Shown piece after piece: positions 43,560 through 52,572 of a stretch of 64,000 nt of DNA. Source of the stretch: Bhargavaea massiliensis (GTDB lineage: Bacteria > Bacillota > Bacilli > Bacillales_A > Planococcaceae); the NCBI RefSeq assembly GCF_018390575.1, contig NZ_JAHBCJ010000003.1, positions 1 through 64,000 of the forward strand, in the 5' to 3' direction. Under the pieces are notes generated by a model that saw only the letters and a list, made by a program, of their open reading frames with translations, was not told the DNA's origin and searched no databases. The stretch's first letter is position 1. Each line of letters starts with the position of its first letter. Position numbers and translations under genes: made by a program.

Positions 43560-44252
43560 ATGGAATTCACAGTGTTTTTGGTGGAGGATGACGAGGCGAT
43601 TTTCCGGTCACTGTCCAACAAGCTCGGGCAGTGGGGGCTGTCGGTCATGGGCCCGGACGATTTTCACAGGGTGATGGAAGTGTTCCGCGCGGTCGGCCCC
43701 CATCTCGTAATTCTCGATATCGGGCTGCCGGCGTTTGACGGGTACCACTGGTGCCGCGAGATCCGTGCGGAGTCGAACGTGCCGATCGTCTTTTTGTCGT
43801 CGCGCGACCATCCGATGGACCAGGTGATGGCAATGTCGATGGGCGCCGACGACTTTATCCAGAAGCCGTTCAACTCGGACGTCCTGCTGGCAAAGCTCCA
43901 GGCAATTCTCCGGCGTACGTACGCCTATACCGACGAAAAGCCGGATATTGTGGAATGGAACGGAGCTATCCTTGATCTGAAGCGGGGGACCATCCGATCA
44001 GGCGGCATCGACGTCGAACTGACGAAAAATGAATTCTTCATTCTCGCGGTCCTCGTCGAGTCGCGCAACGAAATCGTGACACGCGATGAATTGATCCGGA
44101 AACTCTGGGATGACGAGCGGTTCGTGAACGACAATACCCTGACTGTGAACATCAACCGCCTGCGGAATAAGCTCGAGGAAATCAGGCTGGGGGACAAGAT
44201 TGTGACAAAGAAGGGCATGGGGTATGTGGCAGTGGAGGACAAATTAGCCTGA
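43560..44252 (+). CDS. BceR-like response regulator
   Basis: 230-residue OmpR-family regulator: receiver domain with E9-D10-D11 and D53 (VILDIGLPAFDGYHWCREIR), GADDFIQKPFNSDVLLAKLQAILRR, then a winged helix (VELTKNEFFILAVLVESRNEIVTRDELIRKLWDDERFVNDNTLTVNINRLRNKLEEI). The short, BceR/YxdJ/GraR-type C-terminus fits peptide-antibiotic sensing. ATG 43560 has AAAGGGGG 8-9 bases before. The frame is open back to a GTG at 43458 in element copy 3, which would add 34 residues. The cognate kinase follows; a BceAB-type transporter lies at 59.6 kb. Confidence 0.87.
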   Translation: MEFTVFLVEDDEAIFRSLSNKLGQWGLSVMGPDDFHRVMEVFRAVGPHLVILDIGLPAFDGYHWCREIRAESNVPIVFLSSRDHPMDQVMAMSMGADDFIQKPFNSDVLLAKLQAILRRTYAYTDEKPDIVEWNGAILDLKRGTIRSGGIDVELTKNEFFILAVLVESRNEIVTRDELIRKLWDDERFVNDNTLTVNINRLRNKLEEIRLGDKIVTKKGMGYVAVEDKLA

Positions 44253-44293
44253 CTGAACGCTCAGTCAAACCGGTTTCCGTCCACTTACCCGAA

Positions 44294-44352
44294 GATATCG
44301 TTCACTTTCATTCGGATATCGAGCACTTTTAGAAAGATATCAACCACCCCCA
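44294..44352. repeat. 21-bp tandem array D
   Basis: Three units at 44294, 44315 and 44336, each starting GATATC and exactly 21 bases apart. On the minus strand units 1 and 2 read GAAAGTGAACGATATC and AAAAGTGCTCGATATC, close to the GAATGTCTCGATACC core of arrays C and F. It lies between the regulator and kinase genes. Confidence 0.7.
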
Positions 44353-44374
44353 CCTGGAAGGAGGCAAACTCACC

Positions 44375-45400
44375 GTGTTCATCCCCTACCTAAAATCCCG
44401 TCTCCCATGGATCCTTTTCTTCCTCGGCGCTCTCCTTCTCGCAGACCTGATCATCCTCCTCGATGACGGAATTGAAATCGAAGCGGCGTCCGTCGTGTAT
44501 ATGAATGTTCTTCTGCTCGCCGTCTTCACCCTGTTCATCATCTGGCGCTGGCGGCGGGAAACGGCGTTTCTCCGGGAGGCATCCAGGTTGTCCGATGAAT
44601 CGCTCCGGGAATGGGAGGAGCTGTTGCCGAAGCGGCCGACCGGCCTGGAACAAACGACGGCTGAGCTGCTCACCGCTGCTTCCCGGGTCCACCGGGAGGA
44701 GCTGGCGAAGCTCGCCGATGCGCAGTATCTCGAGGCGGATTACGTGGCGGCGTGGGTGCATGAGGCGAAGGCGCCGATGACGGCGATGAAGCTGATTCTG
44801 GATGAGCACCGGGCAGACCCAGCCGTGCGGCGGCTTCAGTCGGAGTGGCTCCGCCTTCATCTTCTGATCGATCGCCAGCTGTACATTTCGCGGATGCCGA
44901 CGCTTGCGGCAGATTTCCTGCCGGAGACGTCGAGCGTGCGCTCGCTCACCGTACCTGAAGTCCGGGAACTCGCCGCTTGGTGCATGGAAAAGGATGTCGC
45001 CGTCGAACTGAAAGGGGACGATCTTTCTGTTCGGACCGACGTGAAATGGGCGCGGTTTATCATCCGCCAGATCCTGACGAACGCGGTGAAATACAGCCCG
45101 GTCGGCGGCACGATCTCCATCACGGCCGACTGCTCCCCCGAAGAAAACGTGCGGCTGCGGATCACAGACGAAGGGCCGGGGATCCCGGCGCATGACCTGC
45201 CCCGGATTTTCGAAAAAGGCTATACCGGGGGCACGGGCCGCATTCATAACGCCGCGACGGGACTTGGTCTGTATCTGGCCGATACGGTGGCCAAGAGGCT
45301 CGGCATCCAACTGTCCGCCGCCTCGGAAAAAGGGCGGGGCACCGTCCTCACGCTGACATTCCCGAAAGACAATGAGTTTGACCGGATCATGGGTGGCTAG
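44375..45400 (+). CDS. BceS-like intramembrane-sensing histidine kinase
   Basis: 341 residues, GTG start ten bases after GGAGG. Two N-terminal transmembrane helices (about 11-29 and 38-57) are joined by a loop of under ten residues, so there is no extracellular sensor, as in BceS/GraS kinases that sense through their ABC transporter. The phospho-acceptor is H129 (AAWVHEAKAPMTAMKL); ATPase motifs are ILTNAVKYS, DEGPGI, TGLGLYLADTVAKRLG. It pairs with the regulator 122 bases upstream. Its end overlaps the yyaC gene end by 14 bases, convergently. Confidence 0.88.
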   Translation: MFIPYLKSRLPWILFFLGALLLADLIILLDDGIEIEAASVVYMNVLLLAVFTLFIIWRWRRETAFLREASRLSDESLREWEELLPKRPTGLEQTTAELLTAASRVHREELAKLADAQYLEADYVAAWVHEAKAPMTAMKLILDEHRADPAVRRLQSEWLRLHLLIDRQLYISRMPTLAADFLPETSSVRSLTVPEVRELAAWCMEKDVAVELKGDDLSVRTDVKWARFIIRQILTNAVKYSPVGGTISITADCSPEENVRLRITDEGPGIPAHDLPRIFEKGYTGGTGRIHNAATGLGLYLADTVAKRLGIQLSAASEKGRGTVLTLTFPKDNEFDRIMGG

Positions 45401-45992
45401 CATTTTCAGAGGTGGCCAACAGGACCGAGTCCAAAATAATATCAGATGTGATTCTGGCAAGCCGGAGAACCGTATCCAGCCGGGTGCTGTTCAGTGAATC
45501 GGCGGGATAATGCGGGTCAAGATGGTTCACGATGCCCTTGAAATGACACGCGCCCACGCCTGGCAGCGGATTCCGGACGGCATAGCCCGGAATTAAAGGG
45601 CCTTCATTGAAAAGAATGGAGCCGATCCGGTCGGTCACTCCCAGGCAGGCATCCACACTGACAATGAGCGGTTCCCGGGTCCGGCTGCGGATCTCCCTGA
45701 GTGTCTGCTGGATATTCAGGGCGTGGACGGGGTCTTCGATGGTTCCATAGAGGGGATGGGGGAAACGGCTTTCCTTCAGCATCGATCCGACAAAGGGACC
45801 GTAGGAATCCCCGGTCGAGCGGTCCGAACCGATACATAAAAAGACGACATCGCCATCATGTGTTTGATAGAGCCGAGCGAGCTCCTTTGCAATGTGGCGC
45901 AGCACATCGTCATCCGGTGACCCGGTGAAGTAACGGTAAGAAAACTTGGGGTCGCCTGTTATGATCGTTTTTCTTCCGACAAAAGGAAACAT
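45387..45992 (-). CDS. yyaC: YyaC-like spore protein (GPR-related peptidase fold)
   Basis: 201 residues. Contains the YyaC core: VVFLCIGSDRSTGDSYGPFVGSML, YGTIEDPVHALNIQQTL, IVSVDACLGVTDRIGSILFNEGPLIPGYAVRNPLPGVGACHFKGIVN. The fold is related to the spore protease GPR; in Bacillus the gene belongs to the forespore programme. It is therefore evidence that the host forms, or descends from, endospore formers. ATG 45992 follows GGAGG; the reading to 46043 is not supported. Faces the BceS-like gene. Confidence 0.87.
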   Translation of the reverse strand: MFPFVGRKTIITGDPKFSYRYFTGSPDDDVLRHIAKELARLYQTHDGDVVFLCIGSDRSTGDSYGPFVGSMLKESRFPHPLYGTIEDPVHALNIQQTLREIRSRTREPLIVSVDACLGVTDRIGSILFNEGPLIPGYAVRNPLPGVGACHFKGIVNHLDPHYPADSLNSTRLDTVLRLARITSDIILDSVLLATSENASHP

Positions 45993-46129
45993 CGGCCGGC
46001 CTCCTTCCTGAATATGATTCTGCTTTCGACAGAGAAAGGGCAAACCCTCTTTTTGGGCAGTCAGGAAGCGGAGTTTGGCCGTTATGCTAAGATAGTCAGA
46101 GAAAAGGAATCAGGCAGGAGTGCACCAGG

Positions 46130-47224
46130 ATGAAACCAACAGAAAAACAAATAATTAAACGGCCGTTTATCGAAGCGCTGCTGTGCGGGCTGACAGGCGG
46201 AGCCGTATTTTCTTGGATCGGCCTTCCGCTTGCCTGGATGCTCGGCCCGCTGACGGCCGTGATCCTGTGGAGCTTGCTGACAAAACGGACACTCTACTGG
46301 CCAAAAAGCTTCAAAAATGGTGGCCAGGTCCTGCTCGGCTACGGCATGGGCCTGTCATTTACAGCGGAAAGCGCCAGACAAATCACTGGCCAGCTGCCTT
46401 CCATGACGGTCGTCACCGTGCTCATGATTGCCGGCGGACTTGGCCTTGCCATGCTCGCTTCAAAGCTGACCGGCATCAACATTCCGACTGCGGTCATGGG
46501 GACGACGCCGGGCGGACTGTCCCAGATGACGATGCTGAGTGAGGAAATCCGCGGTGCCGATCCGACCGTAGTCACCTTCATGCAGACGATCCGGATGCTG
46601 TCCGTCACCTTCATGGTTCCGATGCTTTCCACCTATGCCTTCTCGGAAGGCGCGGCAACAGGCGCTGGCTTTTCTTCCGTCGGGACGGGTGCAGTTGGCC
46701 CGTTGCAGGTAATCACAGCGGTGGGAGCCGTTTTCGCCGTGACGGTTTTTGCCCTCCGGCTCCGATTCCCGACCCCGTGGATCCTCGGCCCGCTGATTGC
46801 GGCCGCCATCCTCACAGTGAGCGGATTTGGCCCGCCCGGTCTGCCGCCAATCCTGACCGTGCTCGCCCAGCTGCTCCTCGGTGTTTATCTGGGCATCAGC
46901 ATCCGTCCGGACATGCTGAAAGACTGGAAGCGGCTGCTGCCGTTTTCACTCGTGACCGGACTGCTCCTGGTCGCATTTGCCCTGCTCCTGGCTTACATCC
47001 TTCACCGGATCCACCCGATGTCCCTCGCAACGGCATTCCTGTGCATTGCGCCGGGCGGACTGCCGGAGATGGGCGTGACCGCACAGGAGATCCGGGCGGA
47101 CGTCTCGATGGTTGCCGCCTATCAGCTGTTCCGAGTGCTGTTTATCCTGTTTATCGTTCCGATTTTCCTGAGGATTATCTTTGGCAGGCAGGATGCGGTA
47201 AAGAATATGGCGGAATCTATCTAG
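46130..47224 (+). CDS. AbrB-family (PF05145) membrane protein
   Basis: 364-residue membrane protein with ten or so helices in two similar halves. Each half has a GGA/PLAWMLGPL or FPTPWILGPLIAAAI entry and a TPGGLSQM or APGGLPEMGVTAQEI motif (GTTPGGLSQMTMLSEEI and CIAPGGLPEMGV), the hallmark of the 'AbrB/ammonia monooxygenase' family, misnamed in databases. It is probably a small-molecule exporter or carrier. No relation to the AbrB transition-state regulator. RBS CAGGAG nine bases before the ATG. Confidence 0.83.
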   Translation: MKPTEKQIIKRPFIEALLCGLTGGAVFSWIGLPLAWMLGPLTAVILWSLLTKRTLYWPKSFKNGGQVLLGYGMGLSFTAESARQITGQLPSMTVVTVLMIAGGLGLAMLASKLTGINIPTAVMGTTPGGLSQMTMLSEEIRGADPTVVTFMQTIRMLSVTFMVPMLSTYAFSEGAATGAGFSSVGTGAVGPLQVITAVGAVFAVTVFALRLRFPTPWILGPLIAAAILTVSGFGPPGLPPILTVLAQLLLGVYLGISIRPDMLKDWKRLLPFSLVTGLLLVAFALLLAYILHRIHPMSLATAFLCIAPGGLPEMGVTAQEIRADVSMVAAYQLFRVLFILFIVPIFLRIIFGRQDAVKNMAESI

Positions 47225-47232
47225 CAGATTTG

Positions 47233-47261
47233 AACATCCGAGAGATCTCGGATGTTTTTTT
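47233..47261 (+). terminator. Rho-independent terminator
   Basis: Palindrome ACATCCGAGAG/CTCTCGGATGT-type hairpin followed by TTTTTT, after the AbrB-family gene. Confidence 0.9.
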
Positions 47262-47409
47262 CGGTGCAAAACAGGATCACGCCAAAATAGCCAGACTTTT
47301 ATCCTCCGCCTAAGTACCCGTATCCAGAAAGATAAATAGTCACATCGGTAGATTAAAAATATTCTGACTATATGTATACTGGTTTTAATAAAGGAAAGCA
47401 CTCATTTTT

Positions 47410-47438
47410 AGTTAGTTAGTAACTTTTACTAACCAACT
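47410..47438. promoter_or_regulatory. Candidate ROK-repressor operator 1
   Basis: AGTTAGTTAGT and ACTAACCAACT, facing across seven bases, 48 bases upstream of the PIG-L gene. The GTTAGT/ACTAAC half-sites recur in operator 2 before the ROK gene and resemble XylR-type sites. Confidence 0.6.
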
Positions 47439-47485
47439 TGTATGCGCTTTCTTTTAAAATCAATTTCATGAAAGGGGCGAGAAAT

Positions 47486-49984
47486 GTGAATAGGTTTTGG
47501 TACGCTGTGCTTTCCGTCTTGCTGGTGCTGTCCGTGCTGCCGCAGGCCGTCCAGGGAGAAAATCAGAATGCGCCCGACGTGGAACTATGGAATGCCGTGA
47601 AGCCGTTGGATACGACGGTCACGTTCCTCAACACGGGTGCCCACCCGGATGACGAACGCAGTGACTTCCTCGCTTATTTGTCGAGGGGGCTGGGTGTGAA
47701 GACGGCCAGCCTGATCGCCAACCGCGGGGAAGGCGGGCAGAATGCGATCGGAAATGAGTTGGGGAATGGGCTCGGCATCATCCGTTCCAACGAGATGATC
47801 GAAGCAGCCAAAGTCAATGGTGTTAAAGCCTATCACCTGAGCGACACCACCTCGGACGCCATCTATGATTTTGGCTTCTCGAAATCTCCGGAAGAAACAC
47901 TGGAGAAATGGGGAGAGGAAGTCACCTATTCACGTCTTATCGAATTCATCCGAACGTATCAGCCGGATGTGGTGATGCCTTCTTTCCTTAATGTGGACAG
48001 CCAGCATGGGCATCACCGGGCGATCAATGTCCTGTCACTAAAGGCTTTCGAGGATGCGGCCGATCCGACGGTCTTCCCGGAACAGATCGAGAACGGGCTG
48101 GAACCTTGGCAGATCAAAAAGCTCTACCTGCCGGTTTCGAAGGATGAAGCGACTGTGTCCATTGAGATCGGTGACTACGATCCGATTTACGGAATGAGCT
48201 ATCCACAGTTGGGTGAAGCGTCACGCTATCTTCATAAGAGCCAGGGCATGGGCCGTGACGTTCCGGTTGAGCCTCGCCAGGTTCACTTGAAACTTGCTGA
48301 ATCCGCGGTGCAGGAGGAGTCCGGCAACCTGTTCAGCGGAATCCCCTATGACTTTGATGAATGGGCGAATGATATTTCAGATCAAAAGCTCAGTGAAACC
48401 CTCCGTTCCCTTCAGCAAGAACTAGACCGGATCGTTGAACTTTATCCGGATCGGGGAGCCATCCTTCCTGACTCCCAGAAGGCGCTGCGCGATGTAAGGA
48501 AACTGGCCGGGGAAGTGGCAGCATCCAAGCTTGACCAGAACGTCAAGAATGATCTTCTCCACAAGCTGGAGCTGAAAGAGGAGCAGCTTGTTGAAGTAAG
48601 CCGTGTGGCCTCCGAACTGACTGTGGACATTTCCATCGGCTCTTACGTGCTTACCCAGGGTGAGCAGACGGAAGTGGAAGTGACAGTCACCAATGAAGGA
48701 AGCCGAAAGCTTCACCATATTGAAGCGGCACTTCTGACTCCTGAGGACTGGAAACACGAAAAGGCCGCTAAGCTCAAGCATTTGAAACCTGGTGAATCCA
48801 AGACAGCCAGCTTCACGGTAAAAGTGCCGGAGGATGCGAAATACTTTGAGCCTTATGCCGAAGCTTCTATCCAGGCACAACTGTCATTCAAGGAGAATGG
48901 AGTGGATACAACATTTGTCAGTGACCTCGACAATACGGTCAGTGTCCTGCCTGAACTGGGCGTTACGCCTGATCCGGTCAATATCACGGTAAATACGGCT
49001 GATGTGCAGGAAACGATTCCGGTTAGCGTGAAAGTGAAGAACTACGCTGATGCTTCTCAGGAAGCAACGGTTTCTCTGAACCTGCCTGAGGGGTGGATCA
49101 GCGAGCCGGCATCGGCTGAAGTGAATCTGGAAGAGCGTTTTGAGGAAAAGAGCGTGTCATTCAATCTGATTCCACCTTCACAGGTGGAAGAAGGAGAGTT
49201 TGCGATCGAGGCCATCGCCGAAGCGAATGGCAAAACGCACAGCACGACCGTGCAAGAAATCAAATACGAGCATATCAATGACTCTTACTATCTGTATCCT
49301 TCCGCCATCAACGGCGTCGCATTTGAACTCCTGAAGCCGGAAAACCTGAAGGTCGGATACATCGACAGCGGCTTTGATACGATTGCCGATTCGTTTATCA
49401 ATGCCGGTTTCGACATCACCAAGCTGACGCCTGAAGACCTGGCATCAGCAGATCTTTCACAGTACGACACAATCGTGACGGGTATCCGCGCCACACTCGG
49501 CAGGGAGGACCTTCTTACAAATAACGATCGGATCAAGGAGTACGTGCGGAACGGAGGACACTTTGTCATGCAGTATGTCACAGCTTCCGATCCGTGGGAT
49601 GCAGAGCTGACGGCTCCTTATCGCCTGAAAATCGGTACACCGTCCATCCGGTGGCGCGTGACCGATGAGAACGCGGAAGTGACCGTCACCCAACCGGATC
49701 ATCCGCTGTTCAACTATCCGAATAAAATCACCGACAGTGACTGGGACAACTGGGTACAGGAGCGCGGTCTCTACTTCCCGATGGAATGGGATGAGCGCTT
49801 CGAGACATTCGTGTCGATGGCGGACCCGGGAGAAGACCCGTTCACGAGCGGAATCCTCATGGCTGAATACGGAGAGGGGACCTATCTGTATACGAACCTT
49901 GTATTCTACCGTCAGGTCGGTGCACAGGTGCCGGGCGGTTACCGGATCTTCGCAAACCTGATCAGCTACGGAGCCGATCAATAA
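47486..49984 (+). CDS. Secreted multidomain PIG-L deacetylase
   Basis: 832 residues from a GTG eight bases after AAAGGGG; an in-frame ATG at 47468 is less likely because the RBS lies after it. Signal peptide: NRFWYAVLSVLLVLSVLPQAVQG. The PIG-L/LmbE domain (about 35-280) has zinc motif HPDDE at 53-57 and QHGHHRAINVL. Then come two NEW3-type beta domains (about 380-590) and a C-terminal GATase/ThuA-like domain (620-832: VGYIDSGFDTIADSFINAGFDITKL...GGHFVMQYV). It should remove N-acetyl groups from a sugar or glycan outside the cell. First gene under the ROK repressor module. Confidence 0.82.
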   Translation: MNRFWYAVLSVLLVLSVLPQAVQGENQNAPDVELWNAVKPLDTTVTFLNTGAHPDDERSDFLAYLSRGLGVKTASLIANRGEGGQNAIGNELGNGLGIIRSNEMIEAAKVNGVKAYHLSDTTSDAIYDFGFSKSPEETLEKWGEEVTYSRLIEFIRTYQPDVVMPSFLNVDSQHGHHRAINVLSLKAFEDAADPTVFPEQIENGLEPWQIKKLYLPVSKDEATVSIEIGDYDPIYGMSYPQLGEASRYLHKSQGMGRDVPVEPRQVHLKLAESAVQEESGNLFSGIPYDFDEWANDISDQKLSETLRSLQQELDRIVELYPDRGAILPDSQKALRDVRKLAGEVAASKLDQNVKNDLLHKLELKEEQLVEVSRVASELTVDISIGSYVLTQGEQTEVEVTVTNEGSRKLHHIEAALLTPEDWKHEKAAKLKHLKPGESKTASFTVKVPEDAKYFEPYAEASIQAQLSFKENGVDTTFVSDLDNTVSVLPELGVTPDPVNITVNTADVQETIPVSVKVKNYADASQEATVSLNLPEGWISEPASAEVNLEERFEEKSVSFNLIPPSQVEEGEFAIEAIAEANGKTHSTTVQEIKYEHINDSYYLYPSAINGVAFELLKPENLKVGYIDSGFDTIADSFINAGFDITKLTPEDLASADLSQYDTIVTGIRATLGREDLLTNNDRIKEYVRNGGHFVMQYVTASDPWDAELTAPYRLKIGTPSIRWRVTDENAEVTVTQPDHPLFNYPNKITDSDWDNWVQERGLYFPMEWDERFETFVSMADPGEDPFTSGILMAEYGEGTYLYTNLVFYRQVGAQVPGGYRIFANLISYGADQ

Positions 49985-50001
49985 ATCCGAGTGCCGAAAG
50001 C

Positions 50002-50039
50002 ATAGACTGCAGAGACCAAGTCTGCAGTCTATATTTTTA
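50002..50039 (+). terminator. Rho-independent terminator
   Basis: ATAGACTGCAG, loop, CTGCAGTCTAT, then ATTTTTAGG; after the PIG-L gene, so the ROK operon is a separate transcript. Confidence 0.85.
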
Positions 50040-50071
50040 GGAAGAAAAGGAAGAAAAGTTTATAAAAGCGG

Positions 50072-50100
50072 TTTACATTTTCAATTTCGTTGATTACAAT
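50072..50100 (+). promoter_or_regulatory. Sigma-A promoter of the ROK-ABC-lyase operon
   Basis: TTTACA, 17-base spacer, TACAAT. The operator at 50113 overlaps the first transcribed bases. Confidence 0.75.
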
Positions 50101-50112
50101 GTTTTCAGATAA

Positions 50113-50139
50113 GTTAGTAAGTTAAGTTAACAAACTAAC
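50113..50139. promoter_or_regulatory. Candidate ROK-repressor operator 2
   Basis: A 27-base inverted repeat: GTTAGTAAGTTAA, one base, TTAACAAACTAAC, with two mismatches. It starts about five bases after the expected transcription start, the place where a XylR-type repressor acts. Confidence 0.7.
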
Positions 50140-50156
50140 CTTTTAGGGGCAGTGCC

Positions 50157-51320
50157 ATGCAATTTGTGAATGACGAATCTAATATCAACAGCAATGCACG
50201 GCAGGTGCTCAAGTGTGTGCTGGAAACAGAGCCGACAACCCGGACGGCAATTGCAAAAAAACTGTCTCTCAGCAAGCCGACTGTTTCAGCGGCAATCTCC
50301 AGGCTCATTGAAGAAGGGTGGGTCACCGAGACAGGCAGCGGGGAGGCATCCGCGAGCGGCGGCCGCAAGCCGGTGAACCTGAAGTTCAACCCGAAAAAGG
50401 CCCACTGCATCGGGATTGACATCGGGGGAACAAAAGTGGCGGTCGGCATCACCGATCTGAAAGGGGAGCTTGAGAGCTACAGGACATTCACGACCCAACA
50501 ACACCTGGACCGTGATTTCTTCCATGCGATGCGTAAGATAACCGATGAAATGATGGCAGAGCTGTCCCTGGATAAAGAGGAAATTCTGGGTGTAGGCGTT
50601 GGTGTCCCGGGGGTGACCAACGTACAGACCGGAATCGTGGAAGAAGCACCGGCTTTGCAATGGAGGAATTATCCGGTCCGGGAAAAGCTGGAGGAAGTGT
50701 TTCCGTATCCCGTATACGTAGACAATGACGTCAACATCGGCGTGCTGGGGGAACACTGGACGGGTCGCGGCAAGGGCAAGCAGAACCTCATCTACATTGC
50801 CATCGGAACAGGGATTGGCAGCGGAATCATCCTGAATGGCCAACTGTTCCGCGGAAGCCAGTACAGTGCCGGCGAGATCGGTTACATGGTGACAGACCGG
50901 AGTCTTGCCAAAAGCTATCAGCCTTCCTATGAAGGCTATGGATTCCTTGAAAGTGTCGCGGGCGGAACCTCTGTCGGCAGGGCACTGTCTGAACGTCTCG
51001 GCAGGGAAGTGACGGCGGCAGAGGCGTTCGACAGGTACCGATCCGGAGACAGAGATGCCACCGAAACGATCCGGCACGCACTGGAACATCTCGGGGTTGC
51101 AGTCGCGAACTACGTGTCCCTGCTGAATCCGGAGATGATCATTTTAGGAGGTGGTCTGTCACAGTCATTCGATGTGATCCGGCCGATTGTCTCAGACAAC
51201 GTGAAGCGGTACGCACCGAAAGAATGTGAGATCGTCAGGACGGCGTTCGGACAGGAAGCCGGCGTAATCGGCGCTGTTGCCTTGCTGTTGAAGGAGCATG
51301 AGGGGTTGTACAACATTTAA
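50157..51320 (+). CDS. ROK-family transcriptional repressor
   Basis: 387 residues: N-terminal winged helix-turn-helix (ARQVLKCVLETEPTTRTAIAKKLSLSKPTVSAAISRLIEEGWV) and a C-terminal ROK sugar-kinase-like domain (IGIDIGGTKVAVGITDLKGE, GVGVPGVTNVQTG, YVDNDVNIGVLGEHWTGRGKGKQNLIYIAIGTGIGSGIIL, GEIGYM). The usual Cys zinc cluster of ROK kinases (CGxxGC) is absent, as in many pure repressors. Like XylR/NagC it should bind a sugar or glycoside derivative and release the two GTTAGT operators. It is the first gene of an operon with an ABC importer and a lyase. Confidence 0.9.
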   Translation: MQFVNDESNINSNARQVLKCVLETEPTTRTAIAKKLSLSKPTVSAAISRLIEEGWVTETGSGEASASGGRKPVNLKFNPKKAHCIGIDIGGTKVAVGITDLKGELESYRTFTTQQHLDRDFFHAMRKITDEMMAELSLDKEEILGVGVGVPGVTNVQTGIVEEAPALQWRNYPVREKLEEVFPYPVYVDNDVNIGVLGEHWTGRGKGKQNLIYIAIGTGIGSGIILNGQLFRGSQYSAGEIGYMVTDRSLAKSYQPSYEGYGFLESVAGGTSVGRALSERLGREVTAAEAFDRYRSGDRDATETIRHALEHLGVAVANYVSLLNPEMIILGGGLSQSFDVIRPIVSDNVKRYAPKECEIVRTAFGQEAGVIGAVALLLKEHEGLYNI

Positions 51321-51339
51321 AACGAAGGGGGCAGTTTGA

Positions 51340-52464
51340 ATGGGGAAATGGGTTAAGAAAAGCTGGTTGCTTGTTTTGACGGCATTGTTTGCGCTTGCTT
51401 TGGCAGGCTGCATGGCCGATTCCGGCGGAGGAGAGGAAGAGGATGCTTCCGGAACAACCGGAGATGCGGGTGGCGAAACTGCCGCTTCAGAAGACCTGGA
51501 GGAAAAAGTGGTCGTCTATTCCCCGCACGGCAGTGACATTCTGGGGGATTTCAAGCAACAGTTTGAAGAAGAGTATGGCATCAATATGGAGTTCCTGGAC
51601 ATGGGCTCGCAGGAAATTTTGGACCGGATCCGCTCCGAGAAAAACAATACACAGGCGGACGTCTGGTGGGGAGCGCCTCAGGTGAACTTCGACCAGGCGA
51701 AGGATGAAGGACTGCTAGCCAAATACAAGCCGTCCTACGCGGATGCGCTGGATGAAATGTATCACGACGAAGACTGGATGTGGAGCGGTACTTCGATGAC
51801 ACCGGAAGTCATCATGTACAACAACAAAGAAATATCCGAGGAAGAAGCACCGAAAGACTGGGACGACCTGATTGATCCAAAGTGGCAGGATGAGCTGATC
51901 ATCCGCTATCCGCTCGCTTCCGGTACGATGCGCACGATCTATTCCGCAATGATCTACCGGACATACAAGGACACGGAAGATCCGCAGGAAGGCTACGAAT
52001 GGCTTGAGAAACTTGATAACAACACGAAAGAATACTCGGCCAACCCTGAGCTGATGTACAACCAGCTGGCCAAAGGCGTCGGATCCCTGACGGTCTGGAA
52101 CATGCCGGATGCCGTCATGCTCGCAGAAGAAAAGGGTTATCCGTTCGGTTATGTTCTCCCGGAAAGCGGCACACCGGTTCTGACCGAAGGGATCGCAATC
52201 GTCAAGGATGCCCCTCATCCGAAAGCGGCAGAAGCGTTCTATGAATTCGTCAACACGCCGGAAGCGGCAAAACTGCTCGCGGAAAAATACTACCGGATTC
52301 CGACACGTGAAGACGTGACCGATCTTCCGGAGTGGATCACTGAAGCCGAAGACGAGATTAAGCCGATGGACATTGACTGGGCTCTGTTCCAGGAAAAATC
52401 CGATGAGTGGATGGACCACTGGGATAACCAAATCAAAAACGCGGAAAAAGAAACAGGCGAGTAA
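51340..52464 (+). CDS. ABC transporter substrate-binding lipoprotein
   Basis: 374 residues. Lipoprotein signal with lipobox LAGC (C24). The mature part is a type-2 periplasmic-binding fold of the iron/thiamine/polyamine-like group: KVVVYSPHGSDILGDFKQQFEEEYGINMEFLDMGSQEILDRIRSE, DVWWGAPQVNFDQAKDEGLL, TPEVIMYNNKEI, GVGSLTVWNMPDAVMLAEEKGYPFGYVLPESGTPVLTEGIAIVKDAPHPKAAEAFYEFV. It hands a small, perhaps anionic or chelating ligand to the permease two genes on. It starts 20 bases after the ROK gene, with an AAGGGGG RBS. Confidence 0.88.
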   Translation: MGKWVKKSWLLVLTALFALALAGCMADSGGGEEEDASGTTGDAGGETAASEDLEEKVVVYSPHGSDILGDFKQQFEEEYGINMEFLDMGSQEILDRIRSEKNNTQADVWWGAPQVNFDQAKDEGLLAKYKPSYADALDEMYHDEDWMWSGTSMTPEVIMYNNKEISEEEAPKDWDDLIDPKWQDELIIRYPLASGTMRTIYSAMIYRTYKDTEDPQEGYEWLEKLDNNTKEYSANPELMYNQLAKGVGSLTVWNMPDAVMLAEEKGYPFGYVLPESGTPVLTEGIAIVKDAPHPKAAEAFYEFVNTPEAAKLLAEKYYRIPTREDVTDLPEWITEAEDEIKPMDIDWALFQEKSDEWMDHWDNQIKNAEKETGE

Positions 52465-52507
52465 CCTGCAGTCTGCATGGGCTCCGTATAGCGTTTACTC
52501 TTGACGT

Positions 52508-52551
52508 TGGACTATCGCGGGCAGCAATGCCAGCGGTAGTCCAGTGTTTTT
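52508..52551 (+). terminator. Internal hairpin between binding protein and ATPase
   Basis: TGGACTATCGC and GCGGTAGTCCA (one mismatch), followed by GTGTTTTTAC. A leaky terminator or 3'-protecting hairpin here would give more binding protein than transporter, a usual pattern in importer operons. Confidence 0.65.
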
Positions 52552-52572
52552 ACAGGGAAGGGAGTGGTTGCT

